Origin: Gammaproteobacteria bacterium
Lineage (GTDB): Bacteria; Pseudomonadota; Gammaproteobacteria; Thiohalomonadales; Thiohalomonadaceae
Direction of reading: 5' to 3'
Length of the DNA stretch: 5,633 nucleotides
NCBI GenBank assembly: GCA_015232955.1
Contig: JADFYS010000147.1
Span: 1 to 5,633 of the forward strand
The notes beneath the pieces were generated by a model that made no database searches, was not told the DNA's origin, and worked only from the letters and a program-made list of their open reading frames with translations. Positions 1 to 5,021 of this stretch are shown here, piece after piece (position 1 is the stretch's first letter; every line of letters starts with the position of its first letter). The position numbers were made by a program, and so were the translations under genes.

Positions 1-153
1 ACAGAGACGGGTCTCCTCGAAACGACGATCCAGGCGGTGAATATCGAGTTCAACCACCGCAAGGTCGCTCTGTACCGAGCCGGACAACGAGGGGGCAGGG
101 GATGATGCAATGGCAGGGTTGGGTCTGTTCATGGAGGCAACGATAGTCGCCAT
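1..153 (-). CDS. N-terminal fragment of unidentified protein, possibly ParB-like (runs off the window)
   Basis: Fifty-one codons stay open from an ATG at 153 to the left edge, so only the 5' end of the gene is visible. A second in-frame ATG lies at 132. Neither start has a clear Shine-Dalgarno sequence. The first ~28 residues are rich in Ser, Pro and Ala and look like a disordered leader. They are followed by VVELDIHRLDRRFEETRL, which resembles the first strand and helix of ParB N-terminal-like proteins, where a short hydrophobic strand precedes an L-D-x-R-[FY]-E-x-x-R-[LV] pattern. That resemblance is from memory and rests on about 18 residues, so the family call is tentative. An in-frame TAG at 168-166 closes the frame 12 nt before the ATG. 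The ORF follows an AT-rich stretch, as expected for a separately transcribed gene. It could also be the 3' continuation of a broken gene at 166-495. Confidence 0.4.
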   Translation of the reverse strand, partial: MATIVASMNRPNPAIASSPAPSLSGSVQSDLAVVELDIHRLDRRFEETRLC

Positions 154-165
154 TGCAGGTGCTGG

Positions 166-495
166 CTATAGAGTAATCTGTTTGCAATCACTACTTAGAT
201 CTACTAAATAACTGATTTGGCATAGAAATCCGGAATTGACGCGTCCATCTTTGCAATCCACGGGGACTACCCTGTAAGTCCCTGATAGTATGGGGCTCCT
301 CTCAGTTGACGCGTCCATCTTTGCAAACAGAGACGCGTCAACCGGCTCCGCCATCCCCTCCTCTTCGCTTGAGGAGAGGTGTGGCAGCAGCTGCTGCTGA
401 AAGGGTCGGTTGCAGTCGACAACACGCCACGCGCCGTCGCTAATGGCGAGCGGAACCCCCTTCGTACTCGTCGCTCCATCTTTCAGGGTGATCAT
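166..495 (-). CDS. Possible 109-aa hypothetical protein coupled to folK (doubtful)
   Basis: I do not recognise this protein. An ATG at 495 lies 2 nt after the folK stop (TGA 500-498), in a different frame, with a weak purine-rich GAGAGAGG about 10 nt upstream, so translational coupling is possible. It encodes 109 residues ending at TAG 168-166. The N-terminal part (VPLAISDGAWRVVDCNRPF) and the C-terminal part (GFLCQISYLVDLSS) faintly recall the first and last strands of a PAS fold, but no signature is decisive. Points against it: a perfect 21-bp repeat inside it is read in two different frames, and its last ~20 codons lie in DNA of about 33% GC, unlike the genes to the right. It may be a real small gene, a decayed one, or chance. 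The same frame continues past its stop into the ORF at 153-1. Confidence 0.22.
   Translation of the reverse strand: MITLKDGATSTKGVPLAISDGAWRVVDCNRPFQQQLLPHLSSSEEEGMAEPVDASLFAKMDASTERSPILSGTYRVVPVDCKDGRVNSGFLCQISYLVDLSSDCKQITL
181..235. promoter_or_regulatory. AT-rich island, possible promoter region of the leftward ORF
   Basis: Base composition drops to about one third G+C (20 of 60 bases over 181-240), against roughly 55-60% on either side. The island ends about 28 bp before the ATG of the leftward ORF at 153, where a promoter for that gene would sit. I could not pick out a -35/-10 pair with 16-18 bp spacing on the minus strand, so the promoter call rests on position and composition only. 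Confidence 0.25.
236..326. repeat. Pair of perfect 21-bp direct repeats, 70-bp period
   Basis: Positions 236-256 and 306-326 are identical over 21 bp. Each copy starts TTGACGCGTC and ends TTTGCAA, and identity stops abruptly on both sides. The start-to-start distance is exactly 70 bp. A shorter relative, TTTGCAATC at 181-189, sits 69 bp left of the matching block in the first copy (250-258), extending the phasing to three sites. The 70-bp shift is not a multiple of three, so the two copies are read in different frames in the overlapping ORF, which argues for a DNA-level or RNA-level role. Tandemly spaced ~20-bp sites are known as protein-binding sites at origins, partition sites and ends of Tn7-, Mu- and IS21-type elements. 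Which of these applies here is not shown by the sequence. Confidence 0.85.
305..342. repeat. 11-bp perfect inverted repeat overlapping the second direct repeat
   Basis: GTTGACGCGTC at 305-315 and GACGCGTCAAC at 332-342 are perfect reverse complements separated by 16 nt that contain TTTGCAA. The left arm is the start of the second 21-bp direct repeat. The 8-bp core GACGCGTC is itself a palindrome and occurs three times in 105 bp (238, 308 and 332). The structure could be an operator or recombinase site, or an RNA hairpin. It has no following T-run on either strand, so it is not an intrinsic terminator. Confidence 0.75.
384..397. repeat. 14-bp perfect palindrome
   Basis: GCAGCAGCTGCTGC is a perfect palindrome lying between folK and the repeat cluster. 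A 6-bp stem with a 7-nt loop (CTCCTC 358-363, GAGGAG 371-376) lies beside it. Neither is followed by a T-run. Palindromes of this length built from CAG/CTG triplets can arise by chance in coding DNA, where this one reads as a Gln-Gln-Gln-Leu-Leu run in the doubtful ORF, so no function is assigned. Confidence 0.4.
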
Positions 496-497
496 CT

Positions 498-1034
498 TCA
501 GAAAGCCTCTCTCTTTTCGTGGGCACCGCCCCACGGTGGGGGGGCAACCAGAGTACACCCCTTCATCATCTCTGGACGCAGCGCTGTTTTACAACGGATC
601 TCACCTGGAAGGGGCAATTCGGGGGCAATCTCCAGCAGCGGCACCAGAACAAAGCTACGCTGCATCATTTCGGGGTGAGGCAGAGTGAGCCACGACTCGC
701 GCTGACTCACCCTGCCGTAGAGCAGAAGATCGAGATCCAGGATCCGGGGACCCCAGCGCGGTCCACTCCGGCTCCGTCCTGCTGCCGCCTCTATCCCCTG
801 GAGCTGTCCCAGAAGAACAGCAGGGGGGGCAGAACAGCGGATCCTGACCACCGCATTGAGATAGTCGGGCTGTTGCCCCCCGTCAGCAGTGAGAGGTGGC
901 GAGCGATAGAGTGATGAGCAGATCTCCAGTTCACAGCGGGGAAGCCGGGTGATGGCCTCCACTCCCCGGGTGATCTCTTGACGCGGATCACCGAGATTTC
1001 CTCCCAGTGCGATATAGGCCGATTCAGCCTCCAT
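498..1034 (-). CDS. folK: 2-amino-4-hydroxy-6-hydroxymethyldihydropteridine diphosphokinase
   Basis: FolK (HPPK) transfers pyrophosphate from ATP to 6-hydroxymethyl-7,8-dihydropterin, the cytoplasmic step before dihydropteroate synthase in folate synthesis. The 178-aa product opens with the signature YIALGGNLGDP (residues 7-17). It then has PDYLNAVV (56-63) and WGPRILDLDLLLYG (94-107), whose two Asp residues (100, 102) match the Mg-binding pair of E. coli FolK (D95, D97). LPHPEMMQRSFVLVPLLEIAPEL follows at 118-140, and His120 matches E. coli H115. The ATG at 1034 is chosen because the conserved fold begins there. An upstream in-frame ATG at 1151 would add 39 residues that lie wholly inside the end of pcnB and match nothing in FolK. 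The gene overlaps pcnB by 11 nt, implying translational coupling. After residue ~144 the tail no longer resembles E. coli FolK and runs ~20 residues longer (Cys- and Pro-containing, ending GGAHEKREAF). The family call is secure; the tail is odd. Confidence 0.95.
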   Translation of the reverse strand: MEAESAYIALGGNLGDPRQEITRGVEAITRLPRCELEICSSLYRSPPLTADGGQQPDYLNAVVRIRCSAPPAVLLGQLQGIEAAAGRSRSGPRWGPRILDLDLLLYGRVSQRESWLTLPHPEMMQRSFVLVPLLEIAPELPLPGEIRCKTALRPEMMKGCTLVAPPPWGGAHEKREAF

Positions 1035-2421
1035 CCTGGGCGACCACAACCTCTGGTGAACCCCCTGCCCCCTCTTTGTTGGCACTGCTACGGCGTCTCT
1101 TCCGTTTGCGTGGAGTGCGCACAGCACCCCCTTCACGCTTTTTTCCTCCACCCGGAGTGACCGCTGTCATCTCGTGACGCTCCGCCTCACTCTTCTCTTG
1201 AATATCGGTCCACCACTGTGCCAGCTCTTGTAACGGCTCACCACTCTCGACCCGAAGGAGGAGAAAGTCATAGGCGGCGCGAAAACGACGGTGTTCGAGC
1301 AGCTGCAGCGCTCCCCGCCCCTGCCGCCGCAGCAGCCGCAGCTGCATCGTCCAGATCTCCCGTGCCTGATAGACAAAACGGCGCGGGACCGAGGTGTGGT
1401 GCTGCTGGCGTACCGTAACCCGCTCTCCCAACTTCTCCATCGCCATAATCGGTGAGGAGAAACGGCTGGCAGAGTGCGCCATCTCCTGCTGCAACAACCC
1501 CCAGAGCAGGGCGGCATGGAGGAAGGCGGGGGTGACCGCCTTACCACTGGCGATCCGTTGATCGCTATTTCGAAAGGCGGCGGTCAGGAGGGGGAGCAGC
1601 AGCGGATCCTTGCCGCTCTTAAGGAGCGCTTCAACCTCCGGGAAGAGGGTCTGAAACAGGTCATAGCGCCGTAACAGCTCGAAGGTGGCGAGTCCACTCC
1701 CATTGAGAAAGAGTTTTAACATCTCATCATAGAGGCGGGCGGGAGAGATCTCGCGCAGCAGGTGTCCCTGTTCAAGGATCACCCGCTCGCTCTCTTGATC
1801 AATGGTGAAGCCGAGCTTTGCCGCAAAGCGGATCGCGCGTAACATTCGTACTGGATCTTCGGCAAAACGGATCTCCGGATCCCCGATAACATTCAGCTGG
1901 CGCTGCGCGATATCGGCCATTCCCCCGGTAAAATCGACCAGAGAGAAGTCGGCGATATTGTAGTAGAGGGCGTTGACCCGAAAGTCCCGCCGCCACGCAT
2001 CCTCTTCAACCGTACCGTACACATTGTCCCGCAGCAGCATCCCTTTATCACTGGTGATCTGCGTTTCGGGGTCGTGGCTGCCGCGAAAGGTGGCGACCTC
2101 GATGATATCGCGGCCGTAGATGACATGGGCAAGACGAAAACGGCGACCGATAAGACGGCAGTTGCCAAAGAGTTTACGCACCTGCTCCGGGCTGGCGTCG
2201 GTGGCGACATCAAAATCTTTGGGAGAGCGCTCCAGGAGCAGATCTCTCACCCCTCCCCCCACTAGAAAGGCGGCAAAACCGGCCTTATGGAGGCGGTAGA
2301 GCACCTTCACCGCATTGTCGCTGATATTTTTGCGGGAGATCGGGTGGCGATCCCGGGGGATGATAACCGCTGCGGGGTGGGATGAGGGGGGGATCAACTG
2401 TGATTCATGATGGTTAGACAT
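1024..2421 (-). CDS. pcnB: Poly(A) polymerase I
   Basis: PcnB adds 3' poly(A) tails to RNAs and so marks them for exonucleolytic decay; in E. coli it also controls ColE1 plasmid copy number by destabilising RNA I. The 465-aa protein is about the length of the E. coli enzyme. The class II nucleotidyltransferase core is clear: FLVGGGVRDLLLE (52-64), catalytic DFD (Asp69, Asp71) and IIEVATFRG (106-114), with Glu108 as the likely third carboxylate. RRDFRVNALYYN (144-155) and DPVRMLRAIRFAAKLGF (189-205) follow. The latter is the bacterial poly(A) polymerase / tRNA nucleotidyltransferase head-and-neck motif. The extra C-terminal domain and Arg/Lys-rich tail (RKRKRRR, 438-444) favour poly(A) polymerase over CCA-adding enzyme. 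The ATG at 2421 lies 12 nt after the deacetylase stop with no good Shine-Dalgarno sequence, so it probably depends on translation from upstream. The 3' end overlaps the folK start, as expected for the widespread pcnB-folK pair. Confidence 0.96.
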   Translation of the reverse strand: MSNHHESQLIPPSSHPAAVIIPRDRHPISRKNISDNAVKVLYRLHKAGFAAFLVGGGVRDLLLERSPKDFDVATDASPEQVRKLFGNCRLIGRRFRLAHVIYGRDIIEVATFRGSHDPETQITSDKGMLLRDNVYGTVEEDAWRRDFRVNALYYNIADFSLVDFTGGMADIAQRQLNVIGDPEIRFAEDPVRMLRAIRFAAKLGFTIDQESERVILEQGHLLREISPARLYDEMLKLFLNGSGLATFELLRRYDLFQTLFPEVEALLKSGKDPLLLPLLTAAFRNSDQRIASGKAVTPAFLHAALLWGLLQQEMAHSASRFSSPIMAMEKLGERVTVRQQHHTSVPRRFVYQAREIWTMQLRLLRRQGRGALQLLEHRRFRAAYDFLLLRVESGEPLQELAQWWTDIQEKSEAERHEMTAVTPGGGKKREGGAVRTPRKRKRRRSSANKEGAGGSPEVVVAQDGG

Positions 2422-2433
2422 GGCGCTAGTCTA

Positions 2434-3603
2434 TCACGAACCTTGCTTCGGAGAAGATTCGGCCTCCGAATCTGCCTCCCGAACCCATGGGTGGCTATAC
2501 CAGAAGTAGCGGTTGAACCGGTTGTGACGCACGGTGCAGTTGTAGCGGCTCCTCCCCACCGGCAGAGAGTGGCGCGCCTGCACTGTCAACCGCGCCCCCT
2601 CAACCTGAAGCAGGGTTTTCCCCTCTCCCGAGACATAACAGACGATGGCATCAGCGCGATACTCCCCCTTGCCCAGGAGCAGCTCCAGTTTCGGTCTAAG
2701 CTCTCCCCTTTCAAGCAGAGGTGATTGCGGATGCTCACTCTCTACCGGTAACGGCAGGGTAAGCAGTTTATCGGCCACCGCCTCGAGATTGGCATAATCG
2801 CCCGACAGCGGGTAGCGTGGGAGGGCGTAGAAGTTACTCTGACGACCGATCGCCCCGGAGTGCTGACCAAACGCAACATAACCCAACGACTCCACCAGCT
2901 CCAGTAGCGGCAGGTCGTACTCGCCGTAGGGGTAGGAGAAGAGTTTCGGAGCGGTTCCGAGCTCACTCTCCAGCCGTTTCTGGGCGCGTTCGATATCGAT
3001 GGTCACCCGCTCCCGCCACTGCAGTTCATCTTCTCCCTGCAGCCGCTGTGGGAGGTGACTATGAGAGCGACCATGGTTGGCGAAGGTGAACCCCGCCTGC
3101 TGCATCTCGCGCATCTGCTCCCAGGTGAGACTACTGCCATCACCGTAATCGACGGCAAAGGTGTTGACAAAGACGGTCATCACCATCCCCCGCCGTTTCA
3201 GGTGCGGGTAGGCGACGCTGTAGATGGTAGAGGAGGGATCGTCAACGGTGAGGGCAACGACGCGATCTGGGATCTCCCCCTCACCCCGAAGGCGGGAGAT
3301 CACCTCGGTCAGCGGCCACACTTCAAACTTATGCTCCAGTAGATAGTCGAGATGCGCCTCAAATTCGGCCTCACTCACCGAGGCGTCAGCAGGATTGCCG
3401 CTGCCAAAGTGGTGATACTGAAGCACCACAGCGTGGGGGGGGATCGTCCCGCTCTCAGCCAGGATCAGTCGCGGTGAGAGGAGAAGGAGAAAAAACAGAA
3501 GGAGGGCAAAGGGGCTACCCACCGCTCCAAACGCCGCTTGCCCAAACAAGGGGCTACTCCTCTTCATCACCACACTCCATCTCCGTCCCCAAGTTCTCTC
3601 CAT
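2434..3603 (-). CDS. Secreted polysaccharide deacetylase (CE4/NodB family)
   Basis: A predicted periplasmic metal-dependent deacetylase of N-acetylated glycans, 389 aa. The N-terminus has a basic stretch, a hydrophobic core (FALLLFFLLLL, 32-42) and a likely signal peptidase site after ILA49. NodB motifs can be followed. Motif 1 is LTVDDP (118-123), with the catalytic and metal Asp121/Asp122. Motif 2 is NHGRSH (176-181), with His177/His181 as HxxxH. The substrate-groove motif is SYPYGEYD (223-230). The opening VVLQYHHFG and the later FGQHSGAIGR (245-254) resemble PgaB/IcaB-like deacetylases, but the C-terminal hexosaminidase domain of PgaB is absent. A ~90-residue C-terminal domain replaces it, with RSRYNCT (351-357) and YFWYSHPW (366-373). 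Only two cysteines (322, 356) lie in the mature chain, so a disulfide is plausible. Two starts are possible: ATG 3603, with AAGGA 8 nt upstream, or ATG 3567 (Met13), which gives a more normal signal peptide. The true substrate is unknown. Confidence 0.88.
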   Translation of the reverse strand: MERTWGRRWSVVMKRSSPLFGQAAFGAVGSPFALLLFFLLLLSPRLILAESGTIPPHAVVLQYHHFGSGNPADASVSEAEFEAHLDYLLEHKFEVWPLTEVISRLRGEGEIPDRVVALTVDDPSSTIYSVAYPHLKRRGMVMTVFVNTFAVDYGDGSSLTWEQMREMQQAGFTFANHGRSHSHLPQRLQGEDELQWRERVTIDIERAQKRLESELGTAPKLFSYPYGEYDLPLLELVESLGYVAFGQHSGAIGRQSNFYALPRYPLSGDYANLEAVADKLLTLPLPVESEHPQSPLLERGELRPKLELLLGKGEYRADAIVCYVSGEGKTLLQVEGARLTVQARHSLPVGRSRYNCTVRHNRFNRYFWYSHPWVREADSEAESSPKQGS

Positions 3604-3638
3604 CCTGTTGTTCCTTTGTGGTGGCGTAGCGTAAACAC
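3567..3638 (-). CDS. Candidate 23-codon leader ORF upstream of the deacetylase
   Basis: A GTG at 3638 lies 4 nt after AGGAGG, the strongest ribosome binding site in the window, and opens a 23-codon frame beginning VFTLRHHKGTT. It stops at TGA 3569-3567, whose final A is the first base of the ATG encoding Met13 of the deacetylase (TGATG). This is the classic layout for translational coupling. If ATG 3603 is the deacetylase start instead, this ORF overlaps it in another frame. The peptide has no recognised family. It may simply be a ribosome-loading leader, or the AGGAGG may be incidental. Confidence 0.35.
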   Translation of the reverse strand: MFTLRHHKGTTGWRELGDGDGVW

Positions 3639-3642
3639 TGCG

Positions 3643-3648
3643 CCTCCT
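3643..3648 (-). promoter_or_regulatory. Strong Shine-Dalgarno (AGGAGG) overlapping the rarA stop
   Basis: On the minus strand the rarA stop TAA runs straight into GGAGG (TAAGGAGG). The nearest start codon downstream is the GTG at 3638, 4 nt away. The annotated deacetylase ATG at 3603 is 39 nt away, too far to be served directly, and has its own weaker AAGGA. The site therefore suggests that ribosomes finishing rarA can reload on a short leader frame. Confidence 0.5.
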
Positions 3649-5021
3649 TAACCACGCCCCCTATTCATCTCGTGCCAGCGTCTATCGAGCTGCTGTAGCT
3701 GCTCCAGCTTTTCACCAATTTTCAACTCCAGTCCGCGCTGCACCGGATAGTAGTAACGACGCCCCTCGAGACCTTTTGGGAAGTAGTTCTCCCCCGCAGC
3801 GTACCCCTCTGGCTCATCATGGGCATAGCGGTAGTGGTGGCCGTAACCCATCTCCTGCAGCAGTTGTGTCGGTGCATTACGCAAGTGTGGCGGGACCTCA
3901 TCGCTGCTGCCACGCTTCACATCTTCCACTGCCGCCTTGTAGGCAGTATAAACGGCATTGCTCTTGGCTGCACAGGCAAGATAGGTGATCGCCTGGGCGA
4001 TTGCCAGCTCCCCTTCAGGACTTCCGAGCCGCTCCTGCACCTGCCAGCCGTTGAGCGCGAGGGTCAGCCCCCGGGGATCGGCGTTCCCGATATCCTCAGA
4101 GGCCATACGCACCACCCGTCTGGCGATATAGAGCGGATCACAGCCGCCATCGATCATTCGCGCAAACCAGTAGAGGGCGGCATCGGGGCTGGAGCCACGC
4201 ACGCTCTTGTGCAGCGCCGAGATCTGCTCGTAAAAGAGATCCCCACCGGCGTCAAAGCGACGGGTGGAACCGGCGCCGATCTCCTGCACCATCTCGAGGG
4301 TGATCTCCTCCCCCCCTTTGGCGTCCGAGGTGAGATCGGAGGCGATCTCGAGCAGATTGAGGGCACGGCGGGCATCACCATCCGCCAGTCGCGCCAACTG
4401 CTGCAGCGCTGCAGGGGCGAGGCGGAGCTGCCTACCGCCCAGCCCCTCTTTCGCCTCGAGCGCGTGTTGCACCACCGCGGTCACCTCCTCCTCCGTCAGC
4501 GTCTGCAGCTTGTAGACCCGGGTGCGGGAGAGGAGGGCGTTATTGAGGGCGAAGGAGGGATTTTCTGTGGTGGCACCGACAAACTTGACCGTCCCCTCCT
4601 CGACATGGGGAAGAAAGGCGTCCTGCTGGGATCGATTAAAGCGGTGGACCTCATCGACAAAGAGAAGCGTCGGTCGCCTCTCCTCCTGTTGGATCTTTTT
4701 TGCCTGCGCCACCGCGGCCCGTATCTCCTTCACCCCGGAGAGAACTGCGGAGAGGGTGATAAAGTGGGCGGAGACCCGGTGCGACAGTATCCGGGCGAGG
4801 GTGGTCTTGCCACTCCCCGGGGGGCCCCAGAAGATCATCGAGTGGAGCTGCCCCGCGGCAATCATCTGCCGCAGCGGCTTGCCCGGCCCCAGGAGGTGGC
4901 TCTGCCCAAAGAAGGTGGCCAACGCCTGCGGCCGCATCCGTGCCGCCAGAGGCTGACGCAGGTCAACCTCGCCGTTTTCTCTCCCCTCTTCTGCTGCTGT
5001 GCCAGAGAAGAGATCGTTCAC
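3648..5021 (-). CDS. rarA: Replication-associated recombination protein A (AAA+ ATPase, MgsA)
   Basis: RarA is a cytoplasmic homotetrameric AAA+ ATPase related to clamp-loader subunits and to eukaryotic Mgs1/WRNIP1. It acts at stalled replication forks and gaps and interacts with SSB. The 457-aa product (E. coli: 447) matches along its length. It has QPLAARMRPQ (23-32), Walker A GPPGSGKT (66-73), SGVKEIR (95-101) and Walker B LLFVDEVHRFN (119-129). QQDAFLPHVEEGT (132-144), sensor 1 GATTENPSF (149-157), the LLSR arginine finger (Arg166) and sensor 2 GDARRALN (215-222) follow. The C-terminal tetramerisation region contains ISALHKSVRGSSPDAALYW, ASEDIGNADPRG, CAAKSNAVYTA and HLRNAPTQL, and the end has RGLELKIGEKL. 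The start is a GTG at 5021 that touches the lolA stop (TGA 5024-5022), with GAGG 8 nt upstream, so the two genes are coupled as in E. coli. No residue is missing. Confidence 0.97.
   Translation of the reverse strand: MNDLFSGTAAEEGRENGEVDLRQPLAARMRPQALATFFGQSHLLGPGKPLRQMIAAGQLHSMIFWGPPGSGKTTLARILSHRVSAHFITLSAVLSGVKEIRAAVAQAKKIQQEERRPTLLFVDEVHRFNRSQQDAFLPHVEEGTVKFVGATTENPSFALNNALLSRTRVYKLQTLTEEEVTAVVQHALEAKEGLGGRQLRLAPAALQQLARLADGDARRALNLLEIASDLTSDAKGGEEITLEMVQEIGAGSTRRFDAGGDLFYEQISALHKSVRGSSPDAALYWFARMIDGGCDPLYIARRVVRMASEDIGNADPRGLTLALNGWQVQERLGSPEGELAIAQAITYLACAAKSNAVYTAYKAAVEDVKRGSSDEVPPHLRNAPTQLLQEMGYGHHYRYAHDEPEGYAAGENYFPKGLEGRRYYYPVQRGLELKIGEKLEQLQQLDRRWHEMNRGRG

Noticed and set aside
166..168. 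TAG read as pyrrolysine or another recoded amino acid
   Set aside because: Nothing in the window supports amber recoding: rarA ends in TAA, and lolA, the deacetylase, pcnB and folK all end in TGA. A plain stop is the simpler reading.
236..326. Sigma-70 promoters starting with TTGACG in the direct repeats (plus strand)
   Set aside because: Each repeat begins with a good -35-like TTGACG, but no TATAAT-like hexamer occurs 16-18 bp downstream. The plus strand has no gene to drive.
181..342. CRISPR array suggested by the ~70-bp repeat period
   Set aside because: There are only two full copies of 21 bp plus one partial match. The repeat is shorter than typical CRISPR repeats, and no cas gene is visible.
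521..541. Intrinsic terminator formed by CCCCAC G GTGGGG and the overlapping GGGC ACC GCCC
   Set aside because: The stems have 1-nt and 3-nt loops and overlap each other. There is no T-run after them on either strand, and they lie inside the folK coding sequence.
379..914. Plus-strand frames at 379-678, 410-688 and 519-914
   Set aside because: They mostly run antisense to folK or its immediate 3' flank, have no ribosome binding sites, and their translations look like reversed folK sequence.
1035..1151. Longer FolK start at ATG 1151
   Set aside because: The 39 extra residues lie wholly within the basic tail of pcnB and match nothing in the FolK family, which begins at the YIALGGNLGD strand.
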